DNA of 64,000 bases from Duganella sp. Root1480D1 (GTDB taxonomy: Bacteria; Pseudomonadota; Gammaproteobacteria; Burkholderiales; Burkholderiaceae_D): positions 63,261 to 127,260 of the forward strand of contig NZ_LMFZ01000001.1 of NCBI RefSeq assembly GCF_001427305.1, written 5' to 3'. How positions within the stretch are numbered: position 1 is the stretch's first letter; every line of letters begins with the position of its first letter. Positions 15,510 through 24,534 of this stretch are shown here, piece after piece. Below the pieces are notes generated by a model. That model saw nothing but the letters and a program-made list of their open reading frames with translations, did not search any database and was not told where the DNA came from. A program made the translations under genes and the position numbers.

Positions 15510-16559
15510 TCATTTCGCCAGCGTCGCGTTATCGATCACGAAGCGATACTTGACGTCGCCTTTCAGCATGCGCTCGTAGGCAGCGTTGATTTCCTCGGCG
15601 CGGATCAATTCGATGTCGGCCACGATGCCGTTCTCGGCGCAGAAATCCAGCATCTCCTGGGTTTCAGGAATACCGCCGATCATCGAGCCGGCAATCGCCC
15701 GGCGCTTCATGATCTGGTTGAAAACGTTCGGCGAAGGATGCGGCGTGGCCGGTGCACCGACCAGCGTCATGGTCCCGTCGCGCTTCAGCAGCACCAGGAA
15801 GGCATCAAGATCATGCGGCGCCGCTACCGTATTGAGGATAAAGTCGAGGCTCCTGGCATGGGCGGCCATTTCCTCCGCATTGCGCGACACGACGACTTCG
15901 TGCGCGCCGAGGGCCACGGCATCCTTGCGTTTCGACTCCGATGTCGTGAACGCCACCACGTGCGCCCCCATGGCGCGCGCCAGTTTGATGCCCATGTGCC
16001 CCAGGCCACCGATGCCGACCACGCCAACCTTCGTTCCGGGGCCGGCATTCCAATGCCGCAGCGGCGAGTACGTCGTGATGCCGGCGCACAGCAACGGCGC
16101 CACCGCGGCCAGGTCCTGTTCCGGATGGCGGATGCGCAGCACATAGTGTTCATGCACCACCACCTGCTGCGAATAGCCGCCCATGGTCCAGCCGGGAAGG
16201 TCCGCGGTCGGGCCATTGTAGGTGCCGACCATATGGTCGCAGTAATTCTCCAGTCCCTCTTCGCAGTCCGCGCAGTGTCGGCAGCTATCGACCATGCAGC
16301 CAACGCCGACCAGGTCGCCGACTTTATGGCTGCTGACCTGGGCGCCGACGGCGGCAACACGGCCAACGATTTCGTGGCCCGGCACGCATGGAAACTGCGT
16401 GCCGGCCCATTCAGCGCGCACGGTATGCAGGTCGGAATGGCAAACGCCGCAGAAGGCAATGTCGATCAGTACGTCATGTGCACCCGGCTCGCGGCGGGCG
16501 ATGTCCATCGAGACGAGGGGTTGGTCGCCAGCGTGGGCGCCATAGGCTTTGACCGTCAT
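15510..16559 (-). CDS. Zinc-dependent NAD(P) alcohol/aldehyde dehydrogenase, YahK-type
   Basis: The 349-aa protein has the full medium-chain dehydrogenase layout: catalytic zinc ligands in CGVCHSD and PGHEIVG, the structural zinc lobe (CRHCADCEEGLENYC), and a Rossmann motif GIGGLGHMGIKLA. The C-terminal LKGDVKYRFVID is typical of YahK/cinnamyl-alcohol-dehydrogenase-like enzymes that reduce aldehydes with NADPH. The start at 16559 was chosen because the conserved N-terminus begins there; the frame stays open far upstream only by chance. It is divergent from an AraC-type regulator, an arrangement common for aldehyde-responsive pairs. Confidence 0.9.
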   Translation of the reverse strand: MTVKAYGAHAGDQPLVSMDIARREPGAHDVLIDIAFCGVCHSDLHTVRAEWAGTQFPCVPGHEIVGRVAAVGAQVSSHKVGDLVGVGCMVDSCRHCADCEEGLENYCDHMVGTYNGPTADLPGWTMGGYSQQVVVHEHYVLRIRHPEQDLAAVAPLLCAGITTYSPLRHWNAGPGTKVGVVGIGGLGHMGIKLARAMGAHVVAFTTSESKRKDAVALGAHEVVVSRNAEEMAAHARSLDFILNTVAAPHDLDAFLVLLKRDGTMTLVGAPATPHPSPNVFNQIMKRRAIAGSMIGGIPETQEMLDFCAENGIVADIELIRAEEINAAYERMLKGDVKYRFVIDNATLAK

Positions 16560-16688
16560 GGCAAGCTTCCTTTGATAATTGAAAGGCCGCATGATAAAGA
16601 CAAAAGCACGGCCATAACGCTGTGGAATTTGCATGGCCTTATCAATCCGGCTCATGAATGAATTGAACTGTGATGTTATGCTAGCCGC

Positions 16689-17588
16689 ATGAAAACCCTG
16701 GCTGACTCCATCGCGCAATGGACCGAGGACGTAGAAGACTACCAGTCCCCCATTGCCAATCTTTACCTGTATCGTCGCAACGAGCCGACCACGCCGCATG
16801 TTTGCCTGGTCGAGCCCAGTATCGTGATGGTCGCGCAAGGGGCCAAGCAATTGGTCATTGGCGATCAAAGCTACCGTTACGATGCGCAGCGTTTCATGGT
16901 GACGTCGCTCAACCTCCCCGGCAGCTCGCAGGTGCTGGAAGCGCAGCCTGATCGCCCCTGCCTCGGCCTGGTCTATAAGCTCGACCTGCGCACCATCGCC
17001 GAACTGGCGGCGCATAGCAGGCGCCCCACGCCGGCCGACATTGCCAGCCAGGATGTGGCAGCCATCGGCAGCATGACGCCCGCGCTGGCCGATCCTTTCC
17101 AGCGCTTGATTGCCCTGCTGGACGAGCCGCAGGCCCTGCCAGTGCTGGCGCCCTTGATCGAGCGCGAAATCCACTACCGGCTGCTGCTTAGCGACCAGTC
17201 GGCCCGCTTGCGCCAGATCGCCTCCGTTGGCAGCCAGAGCTTCCGCATCGCCCGCGCGCTCGACTGGCTGCGGCAGCACTACGCCCAGCCCCTGCACATC
17301 GACGAACTTGCCGCTTACGTCAAAATGAGCGCATCCAACCTGCACCTGCACTTCCGCCAGCTGACGACGATGAGCCCCTTGCAGTACCAGAAATGGCTGC
17401 GCCTGAATGAGGCGCGGCGCCTGATGTTGAACGAGCAGCTGGATGCCGCCAGCGCGGCGTTCAGGGTTGGCTATGAAAGCCCTTCCCAGTTCAGCCGGGA
17501 ATACAGCCGCCTGTTTGGTGCACCGCCCAAGCGCGATATTGATACATTGCGGCGCGACGCCATGCGCCACGAAACTGCAGCAGCCTGA
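16689..17588 (+). CDS. AraC-family regulator of the adjacent alcohol dehydrogenase
   Basis: The 299-aa protein has an N-terminal AraC_N-type ligand domain (HVCLVEPSIVMVAQGAKQL) and a C-terminal AraC HTH (about residues 190-290: LHIDELAAYVKMSASNLHLHF, then AAFRVGYESPSQFSREYSR). Its gene is divergent from the YahK-type dehydrogenase over 129 bases, and relatives of this pair respond to aldehydes or short alcohols; that role is inferred from the pairing. Confidence 0.88.
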   Translation: MKTLADSIAQWTEDVEDYQSPIANLYLYRRNEPTTPHVCLVEPSIVMVAQGAKQLVIGDQSYRYDAQRFMVTSLNLPGSSQVLEAQPDRPCLGLVYKLDLRTIAELAAHSRRPTPADIASQDVAAIGSMTPALADPFQRLIALLDEPQALPVLAPLIEREIHYRLLLSDQSARLRQIASVGSQSFRIARALDWLRQHYAQPLHIDELAAYVKMSASNLHLHFRQLTTMSPLQYQKWLRLNEARRLMLNEQLDAASAAFRVGYESPSQFSREYSRLFGAPPKRDIDTLRRDAMRHETAAA

Positions 17589-17695
17589 AACGCCAAAGAG
17601 GATCAGGCAAGAAATCAGTGGAATCGTGCTATTAGCTGCGAAAACCCGCTCCATAGAATGCAAGCTTGCATTTCCACATGAGCGGAGAGTACGGA

Positions 17696-18154
17696 ATGAT
17701 CACACTGAATATCAACGGCAAGACGACACGCGTTGACGTCGCTGCCGACACCCCATTGCTGTGGGTGCTGCGCGATAAACTGCAAATGACCGGCACCAAG
17801 TACGGCTGCGGCATGGGCTTGTGCGGCGCCTGCACGGCGCACCTGGATGGCACACCGATCCGCTCATGCAGCACGCCAGTTTCGGCTGCGGTTGGGAAGA
17901 AGATCGTCACCATCGAAGGAGTCGACCACGCACGCATTGGCAAGGTGGTGCAGGAGGCATGGAGAAAGCTGGACGTGGTGCAATGCGGCTACTGCCAGTC
18001 CGGCCAGATCATGAGCGCCGTCGCCCTGTTGGAAGGCAATCGCAAGCCAACGGACGCCGACATCGACGCCGCCATGGCCGGCAACATCTGCCGCTGTGCC
18101 ACCTATGTGCGCATCCGCGCCGCCATCCACGAAGCCGCACAGGAGCTGGCATGA
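17696..18154 (+). CDS. Molybdenum hydroxylase 2Fe-2S subunit (IorA/CoxS-like)
   Basis: The 152-aa protein has both iron-sulfur sites: a plant-ferredoxin type cluster ([20 protein letters not shown]) and a C-terminal four-helix cluster domain ([10 protein letters not shown] and NICRCATY). It passes electrons from the molybdopterin subunit encoded next. The ATG at 17696 is used because GGAGAG precedes it and the family starts with ITLNINGK. Its stop overlaps the start of the large subunit (ATGA), showing coupled translation. Confidence 0.92.
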   Translation: MITLNINGKTTRVDVAADTPLLWVLRDKLQMTGTKYGCGMGLCGACTAHLDGTPIRSCSTPVSAAVGKKIVTIEGVDHARIGKVVQEAWRKLDVVQCGYCQSGQIMSAVALLEGNRKPTDADIDAAMAGNICRCATYVRIRAAIHEAAQELA

Positions 18155-20346
18155 ACATCACTTCCCCTCGCATTGAAAACGGTAGCCGCCGCGATTTCCT
18201 GCGCAGCGCCGTGCACGCAGCAGCCGGCCTGACGCTGGCCATTTACCTGCCGGGCACCCAGGCCGCAGCCCCTGCCGCCGCTGCCACTCCGGAATTCGAG
18301 CCGAACGCCTTCGTTCGCATCGGAACCGACGGTACGGTGACCGTCATCGCCAAGCACGTTGAAATGGGCCAGGGTGCGTACACCGGCCTGGCCACGCTGG
18401 TGGCGGAAGAACTTGACGCGGCATGGTCCCAGGTTCGCGTGGAGGGTGCGCCGGCGGACGCGCGCCGCTACAACAACCTGGCATTCGGTCCGTTCCAGGG
18501 CACGGGCGGCAGCACCGCCATCGCCAACTCCTGGGAGCAGATGCGCAAGGCCGGCGCCAGCGCGCGCGCCATGCTGGTCTCGGCCGCCGCCGCGCAATGG
18601 AAAGTACCCGCCAGCGAGATCCGCGTCAACGAAGGCCTGGTAACGCACGGCACGCATAAGGCTACCTTCGGCGAACTGGCACCGGCTGCGGCGCTGTTGC
18701 CGGTGCCGGCCGACGTGACGCTGAAAGCGCCCGGGAATTTCAAGCTGATCGGCAAGCATGCGCCGCGCAAGGACAGTGCCGACAAGGTCAATGGCCGTGC
18801 CCAATTTACCCAGGACGTTCACTTGCCCGGCATGCTGACCGCCGTCGTCGCCCACCCGCCGCGCTTTGGTGCCAAGGTGAAATCCTTCGATGCCAGCAAA
18901 GCCAAAGCCATCAAAGGCGTGGTGAACGTGGTGCAGATCCCGACTGGCGTGGCAGTCCTGGCCCAGGACACCTGGAGCGCGAAAAAAGGCCGTGACGCGC
19001 TCAAGATCGTGTGGGACGAATCCAAAGCGTTCAAGCTTGGCAGCGAAGAAATCTTCGCGCAATTCCGCACGCTGGCGCAGCAGCCTGGCCAGGTCGCCCA
19101 TAGTGCGGGCGATGCCGGCGCCGCCCTTGCAAGTTCGAGCCGCGTGCTGCGTGCCACCTACGACTTCCCCTATCTCGCACACGCTTCGATGGAGCCATTG
19201 AACTGCGTCGTGCGCATCGGCGAAGACGAATGCGAGTTGTGGTATGGGGCCCAGTTCCAGTCCATCGACCAGCCGTCGGTCGCGGCGCTGCTTGGCCTGC
19301 CGCCGGAAAAAGTCAAGATCAATATGCTCTACGCGGGCGGCAGCTTCGGCCGCCGCGCCAGCAAGGACGCGGACTACGTGCTGGAAGCGGTGCAGATCGC
19401 CAAGGCCAGCAAGTCGCGCGTGCCCGTCAAGATGGTCTGGCTGCGCGAGGACGACATGCGTGGCGCCTACTACCGCCCTGCCTTCCACCATGCGCTGGAA
19501 GCATCGCTCGGCGAGGACGGCCGCCCAACCGCCTGGCGCCACCGCCTGGTCGGCCAGTCTATCCTGGCCGGCACGGTCTTCAGCGGCATGATCAAGGACG
19601 GCATTGACGCGGTGTCCGTCGAAGGCGCGGCAAACCTTCCTTATGGCATTCCGGCCATGCGCGTTGAGCTGCACTCGCCAAGCGATATTCCGGTACCGGT
19701 GCACTGGTGGCGCTCGGTCGGCTCGACCCACACTGCCTATTCCACTGAAACCTTCATCGACGAACTGGCAAATACCGCGAAACAGGACCCGGTGGCATAC
19801 CGCCTGGCACTGCTCGACAAGCATCCGCGCCACGCCGGCGTGCTGAAACTCGCCGCCGAAAAGGCCGGCTGGGGCCAGCCGTTGGCAGCGGGTGCGGATG
19901 GCACGCGCCGCGGCCGCGGCATCGCCGTGCATGAAGCCTTCGGCAGCTACGTCGCCGAAGTGGCTGAAGTCACCGTAAGCGCCGACGGCAGCTTCACGGT
20001 CGACCGCGTGGTTTGCGCGGTGGACTGCGGGATCGTCGTCAATCCCGACGTGGTACGGGCGCAGGTCGAAGGCGGCGTTGGTTTTGCGCTGTCGGCTGCA
20101 CTGCATGGCGCCATCACGCTGAAGGACGGCGCTGTGGAGCAGTCCAACTTCCACGACTACGCACCTATCCGGATCACCGAAATGCCGAAGGTGGACGTGC
20201 ATATCGTTCCCTCGGCAGAGAAGCCGACCGGTATCGGCGAACCGGGCGTGCCGCCGCTGGCGCCGGCGCTGGCCAATGCGCTGGCTGCCGCGACCGGGAA
20301 ACGCGTGCGCAGCCTGCCGATCCGCACGGAGGAGTTGAAGGCCTGA
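18151..20346 (+). CDS. Molybdopterin-binding subunit of a xanthine oxidase-family hydroxylase (IorB-like), Tat-exported
   Basis: The 731-aa protein begins with a twin-arginine signal ([24 protein letters not shown]), so the enzyme works in the periplasm. Mo-pyranopterin contacts are visible: [26 protein letters not shown] and the [17 protein letters not shown] segment with the likely base Glu. [24 protein letters not shown] is characteristic of the isoquinoline 1-oxidoreductase/aldehyde dehydrogenase branch. The usual FAD subunit is absent, as in IorAB, so electrons probably pass to a cytochrome or quinone. Substrate not determinable; N-heterocycles or aldehydes are typical. Confidence 0.92.
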   Translation: MNITSPRIENGSRRDFLRSAVHAAAGLTLAIYLPGTQAAAPAAAATPEFEPNAFVRIGTDGTVTVIAKHVEMGQGAYTGLATLVAEELDAAWSQVRVEGAPADARRYNNLAFGPFQGTGGSTAIANSWEQMRKAGASARAMLVSAAAAQWKVPASEIRVNEGLVTHGTHKATFGELAPAAALLPVPADVTLKAPGNFKLIGKHAPRKDSADKVNGRAQFTQDVHLPGMLTAVVAHPPRFGAKVKSFDASKAKAIKGVVNVVQIPTGVAVLAQDTWSAKKGRDALKIVWDESKAFKLGSEEIFAQFRTLAQQPGQVAHSAGDAGAALASSSRVLRATYDFPYLAHASMEPLNCVVRIGEDECELWYGAQFQSIDQPSVAALLGLPPEKVKINMLYAGGSFGRRASKDADYVLEAVQIAKASKSRVPVKMVWLREDDMRGAYYRPAFHHALEASLGEDGRPTAWRHRLVGQSILAGTVFSGMIKDGIDAVSVEGAANLPYGIPAMRVELHSPSDIPVPVHWWRSVGSTHTAYSTETFIDELANTAKQDPVAYRLALLDKHPRHAGVLKLAAEKAGWGQPLAAGADGTRRGRGIAVHEAFGSYVAEVAEVTVSADGSFTVDRVVCAVDCGIVVNPDVVRAQVEGGVGFALSAALHGAITLKDGAVEQSNFHDYAPIRITEMPKVDVHIVPSAEKPTGIGEPGVPPLAPALANALAAATGKRVRSLPIRTEELKA

Positions 20347-21317
20347 TGGAAAGTGTGGACTTGCAGGTCCTGGAGGCCGCCCGCCGCTGGGCGGCCGAAG
20401 GACGGCGCTTTGCGCTGATCACCGTGGCGCACACCTGGGGTTCCGCACCCCGCCCAGCCGGCTCCTGGCTGGTGATACGCGACGACGGCATGGCCGTCGG
20501 CTCGGTATCGGGCGGTTGCGTTGAAGACGACATCATGGCCCGCATGCGCGAGGGCCGCCTCGGCGACCGCTTGCCATTCAGCCTGGATTATGGCGTCACC
20601 CAGGACGAAGCCGCGCGCTTTGGCCTGCCCTGCGGCGGCGCGCTGCAACTGGTGGTCGAACCGCAGCCGGATGCCGCGCAACTGGACCAGCTTGCCCGCC
20701 GCCTGGAGCACGGCGAACTGGTGTTGCGCGAAGTAGACCTGACACGCGGCAGCACCAGCCTGGGCTTGGCCGAGCGCGCCGATGCGCTGAGCTGGAACGG
20801 AGAGCGGTTGCGCACTGTGCATGGCCCGCAATGGCGCCTGTTCATCGTCGGCGCGGGCCAGATTTCGTATTACCTTGCCCAGATGGCGCAGGCACTGGAC
20901 TACGACATCACGATTTGCGAACCGCGCGGCGAATACGGTGCCGAATGGCGCGTCCCGGGCACGAAGCTGGTCAGCTCAATGCCGGACGACGCCTTCCTGT
21001 CCATGCAGGCAGATTCACGCTGCGCCGTTGTCGCGCTGACGCACGACCCAAAGCTGGACGACATGCTGCTGTTGGAGGCCTTGCGCTCGCCGGCCTTTTA
21101 CGTCGGTGCAGTCGGCTCCCGCCTCAATGACAGCAAACGGCGCGAGCGGCTGTCACGCCATTTCGATTTTTCGTCCGACGAACTGGCCCGGCTGCACGGT
21201 CCGATCGGCCTGCCGATCGGCAGCCATACGCCGCCGGAGATTGCCGTCGCCATTGTGGCGGAAATGACGGCTGTCCGACACGGCGCGCCGATCGCCTTGC
21301 GCAACGTCTTGCTGTGA
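20346..21317 (+). CDS. XdhC-family molybdenum cofactor maturation factor
   Basis: The 323-aa protein has the two XdhC parts: an N-terminal XdhC/CoxI domain (GSAPRPAGSWLVI, GSVSGGCVEDDI, FGLPCGGALQLVVEP) and a C-terminal Rossmann domain (LFIVGAGQISYYLAQMA, FYVGAVGSRLNDSKRRERL). XdhC proteins bind the molybdenum cofactor, help its sulfuration and insert it into the hydroxylase. The start overlaps the stop of the large subunit (TGATG), completing a tightly coupled three-gene operon. Confidence 0.9.
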   Translation: MESVDLQVLEAARRWAAEGRRFALITVAHTWGSAPRPAGSWLVIRDDGMAVGSVSGGCVEDDIMARMREGRLGDRLPFSLDYGVTQDEAARFGLPCGGALQLVVEPQPDAAQLDQLARRLEHGELVLREVDLTRGSTSLGLAERADALSWNGERLRTVHGPQWRLFIVGAGQISYYLAQMAQALDYDITICEPRGEYGAEWRVPGTKLVSSMPDDAFLSMQADSRCAVVALTHDPKLDDMLLLEALRSPAFYVGAVGSRLNDSKRRERLSRHFDFSSDELARLHGPIGLPIGSHTPPEIAVAIVAEMTAVRHGAPIALRNVLL

Positions 21318-21348
21318 TTGGCGCGCAGCGCTGCCTGCAGGTTCTAGC

Positions 21349-22218
21349 TTACCGAAGCTGCCAGACCAGGCCGAGTTTTTCAAACCCTCGGATGATCCAG
21401 CCGCCAAAGTCAAGATGCTTCGGCTCGTTCATCGCAGAAGTCGGGCGTGCATGATGGTGGCTGTGCAAGCCCTCGCCCAGCAACAGCAGCGCAAAGAAGA
21501 TATTGTCCCGCGCTTCGTTATCGCTGCCCGCCACCTTTTGTCCGAACAGGTGTCCAAATGAATTGACCGACCAGGTCAATTGGTGAAGCAAGGCGACGCG
21601 CGCGGCGCCAGCCCAGAACACGCACCGCGTCATTTCGCCTTCTCCGCCAAGCCAATACCCTACGGCACCGGGCAGAACGAGACCCACCACCACGATCGGC
21701 CAATAATAGTTCGACAGGATGGCGATGCTGCGATCGGCAAGGCAATCCGGCGCGTAGCGCGCCGGCTGCGAGACACGTCCATAAAGCATCCAACCGACAT
21801 GGGCGTGAAACCAGCCTTGCAGGCGGTTCAAAATGGGGCCGTGGTCGGAAAACCATGGCGAGTGCGGGTCGAATTGCTTGTCGGCGAAACGATGATGCCG
21901 CCGGTGATCGGCCACCCATCGCGTGATATCGCCTTGCATCGCCCAGGTCCCGAGCACGCCCAGGCACACCTTGATGACCCGACTGGTCTTGAATGCATGG
22001 TGCGTGAAATAGCGGTGCATTCCGATTGCAACGCCCACCACGGTCAAAGCAAAGAAGATGCCAAAGACCAGCGTTGTGGTGGCGGTCGGCGCAAGCTGCC
22101 GTTCCCCGCTGAGGGCTATGGCAGCCATCAGCAGCCACGGCACGAAAATCGAGCCCAGGTTCAAGACCCGATTACCCCAGTTTTCTTTTGCGTTTTGCGA
22201 GATGCAGGGATCCTTCAT
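21349..22218 (-). CDS. Membrane acyl-CoA/fatty-acid desaturase
   Basis: The 289-aa protein has the three histidine boxes of the stearoyl-CoA desaturase type (HRYFTHH, HRRHH and HSHHH) and several membrane spans (for example LVFGIFFALTVVGVAIG). It introduces a double bond into membrane acyl chains using a di-iron centre. Convergent with the XdhC-like gene. The N-terminus (CISQNAKENWGNRV) is shorter than in some relatives but complete from a plausible ATG. Confidence 0.9.
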   Translation of the reverse strand: MKDPCISQNAKENWGNRVLNLGSIFVPWLLMAAIALSGERQLAPTATTTLVFGIFFALTVVGVAIGMHRYFTHHAFKTSRVIKVCLGVLGTWAMQGDITRWVADHRRHHRFADKQFDPHSPWFSDHGPILNRLQGWFHAHVGWMLYGRVSQPARYAPDCLADRSIAILSNYYWPIVVVGLVLPGAVGYWLGGEGEMTRCVFWAGAARVALLHQLTWSVNSFGHLFGQKVAGSDNEARDNIFFALLLLGEGLHSHHHARPTSAMNEPKHLDFGGWIIRGFEKLGLVWQLR

Positions 22219-22268
22219 TGCCGACGCTCGAAGTATTTCAACGTCAATATACTATTATCAATCTTCCC

Positions 22269-23204
22269 CTACCGCAACAATGGCTCATGGGGATGCATGC
22301 GCAAGTCGGGATCGGTGTCGAAGAGCGCTTCCAGCCAACGTGCGAACGCCCGCATCTTGGGGGACGCAAGGCGGCCCTGGGGATAGACCAGCGAGACGGG
22401 CATTGGGGTTGGTGGCGTGTCGTGCAACACCTGCACCAGTGCGCCGCTGGCGAGGTGGTTGCGGACAAGGTAGGTCCCCACCTGCACCAGGCCAAGCCCT
22501 TGCAGCCCGAGCGTCACATAGCCTTCAGCATCGTTTGTCGCGAGCCCTCCCGCCATGTCGATTTTGCGCACGCCGCCATTGTCGATGAAGGCCCAGTCGA
22601 AGGGACGACCCGTGCGTCCCGAGTAATGCAGGACTGCGCTGTGATGCGCCAGGTCCGCCAGCGATTGCGGCGCGCCGCGCGTGGCGAGATAAGATGGCGC
22701 AGCGCAGGTCACGAAGCGCATGGTGCCGATCTGGCGCCCGATCAAGGCGGAGTCCTGCAGCTCGCCGACGCGCAACGCGCAATCGACGCCTTCACGGACC
22801 AGGTCCGTCAGCCGCTCGCTGAGACTGAGCACCAGTTCGACGTTCGGATAGGCGCGGCAGAATTCCCCCAGCCGCGGCAACACCACCTTGCGCCCCACCG
22901 CGCCCCCCAGCTCTACGCGCAACATGCCCTGCGGCGCAGTGCCATCGCTGGCGCGAAATGGCGCTTCCGCCTCATCCACTGCGGCGAGAATTGACAGGCA
23001 ATGCTGGAAATACGCGGCGCCGTCGCTGGTCAGCGAAAGGGTGCGCGTGGTCCGTTGCAGCAACTGCGTGCCGAGATAGGCCTCCAGTTTCTGGACCGTT
23101 GCCGTCAGCGCAGCACGCGGCAAGCCGAGTGTTTCCGCCGCCTTGGTATAGCTGTTGGCTTCCACAATGCGGACGAAGGTTTGCATGGCTTTCAAACGGT
23201 CCAT
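22269..23204 (-). CDS. LysR-family regulator divergent from an MFS transporter
   Basis: A 311-aa protein with the N-terminal HTH (MQTFVRIVEANSYTKAAETLGLPRAALTATVQKLE) of the PA2877/DmlR-like LysR group and a standard effector domain (WLEALFDTDPDLRMHP at the end). The start at 23204 follows TTGGAG; a GTG at 23222 in the same frame is less likely. The 109-base divergent region presumably contains its operator. Confidence 0.88.
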   Translation of the reverse strand: MDRLKAMQTFVRIVEANSYTKAAETLGLPRAALTATVQKLEAYLGTQLLQRTTRTLSLTSDGAAYFQHCLSILAAVDEAEAPFRASDGTAPQGMLRVELGGAVGRKVVLPRLGEFCRAYPNVELVLSLSERLTDLVREGVDCALRVGELQDSALIGRQIGTMRFVTCAAPSYLATRGAPQSLADLAHHSAVLHYSGRTGRPFDWAFIDNGGVRKIDMAGGLATNDAEGYVTLGLQGLGLVQVGTYLVRNHLASGALVQVLHDTPPTPMPVSLVYPQGRLASPKMRAFARWLEALFDTDPDLRMHPHEPLLR

Positions 23205-23313
23205 GGCACTCCAATTGTTCACTTAATGTGAAAAGTATAGAGCATTTGTTAGCTAATTATCTTTTTTGCCTGATCCCGCAGAATGCCTCTAACCTTTCCA
23301 CCACTGGAGTTCA

Positions 23314-24534
23314 ATGATGAAAAACGATATCTCGCGCGGCATGGTGGGCTTGCTGGCAGGCGCCAGCGGCCTCATCGTCGCCAGCCTGTATTACGCCCAA
23401 ACCCTGGTCGGCCCCATCAGTGCTGCGACCGGCCTTTCGCCCGAGGCGGCGGGCCTGATCGTGACCTTGACCCAGGCCGGTTACGCGCTTGGCCTGCTGT
23501 TCGTGGTCCCGTTGGGCGACCTGCTGGAAAACCGCAAGCTCATATTCGGCGCCCTGCTCTTCGCGGCGGCTGCGCTGGCGGCGGCAGCTTCCAGCCACAC
23601 CGCCATACAATTCCTGGCCGCCTCGCTTGCCATCGGCCTCGGCTCGGTCGCAGCCCAGGTACTGGTGCCCTTCGCAGCCCACCTGTCGCAAGAAGCGACG
23701 CGCGGGCGAACCGTTGGCAAGGTGGTGAGCGGACTGCTGCTCGGGATCATGCTGGCCCGTCCTGCAGCAAGCCTGATTGCCGATCACGCAAGCTGGCGTA
23801 CCGTATTTGGCATAGCGTCCGTGCTGGTGGGGGTGCTGGCCTTTGTATTGCGCGCGAAACTGCCGGAGCGTGTGCCGGCCACTCCGCTTTCCTACGGCCG
23901 CCTGATTGGATCGCTGTGGCACCTGTTGCGCGACACGCCCGTGCTGCGCCGCCGTGCGGCCTATCATGCGGGCCTGTTTGGCGCCTTCAGCATGTTCTGG
24001 ACGATCGCGCCGCTGGTGCTGCAAGGCGAACGCTTCCACCTGTCCCAAACCGGCATTGCAGTATTTGCGCTGGTCGGCATGGCAGGCGCCATTGCTTCGC
24101 CAATCGCCGGCAAGCTGGCGGACCAGGGCTATACGCTGCCAGCGACGGCTGCCGCGCTCCTGCTCGGGATGCTCGGGTTTGCGCTGCCGCTGTGGATGCC
24201 CGAGTCGCGCGCCATTGCGATCGGCATGCTGGCCATTGCCTCCATCGTGCTCGACATGGGAGTGGCCGCCAACCTGGTGCTGGGACAGCGCGCCTTGTTC
24301 GCGCTGGGTGCCGAGGTACGCAGCCGCTTGAACGGCATCTACTTCGCTCTCTTCTTTGCAGGCGGTGCGCTGGGCTCGGCGACGGGCGCCTGGATGCTGG
24401 CAAACTACGGCTGGCGGGCGGCCCTGCTGACCGGCATTGCCTTCCCTGCCGCAGGGCTGCTTTATTGGATGACGGAAGCACTGGCTGCGCGTGCACCCCA
24501 GGCTATCCCGGCTCCACGCCCTGGAACATACTGA
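23314..24534 (+). CDS. Major facilitator superfamily transporter, drug/sugar efflux type
   Basis: The 406-aa protein has about 12 predicted membrane spans and the MFS loop motif region after TM2 (PLGDLLENRKLIFGALLF). LVSPLYYAQ-like start (SLYYAQTLVGPISAATGLSPEAAGL) is typical of the YnfM/SotB-like efflux branch. A double ATG follows GGAG, so either 23314 or 23317 may be used. Likely controlled by the divergent LysR gene. Its last 32 bases overlap the 3' end of the convergent FAD oxidase gene. Confidence 0.88.
   Translation: MMKNDISRGMVGLLAGASGLIVASLYYAQTLVGPISAATGLSPEAAGLIVTLTQAGYALGLLFVVPLGDLLENRKLIFGALLFAAAALAAAASSHTAIQFLAASLAIGLGSVAAQVLVPFAAHLSQEATRGRTVGKVVSGLLLGIMLARPAASLIADHASWRTVFGIASVLVGVLAFVLRAKLPERVPATPLSYGRLIGSLWHLLRDTPVLRRRAAYHAGLFGAFSMFWTIAPLVLQGERFHLSQTGIAVFALVGMAGAIASPIAGKLADQGYTLPATAAALLLGMLGFALPLWMPESRAIAIGMLAIASIVLDMGVAANLVLGQRALFALGAEVRSRLNGIYFALFFAGGALGSATGAWMLANYGWRAALLTGIAFPAAGLLYWMTEALAARAPQAIPAPRPGTY

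Noticed and set aside
16560..17663. Long N-terminal extension of the alcohol dehydrogenase frame
   Set aside because: The extension is antisense to the AraC-type regulator gene; the dehydrogenase family starts at 16559.
18103..20202. 699-codon minus-strand frame
   Set aside because: Antisense shadow of the molybdenum subunit gene, which has clear conserved motifs and coupled neighbours.
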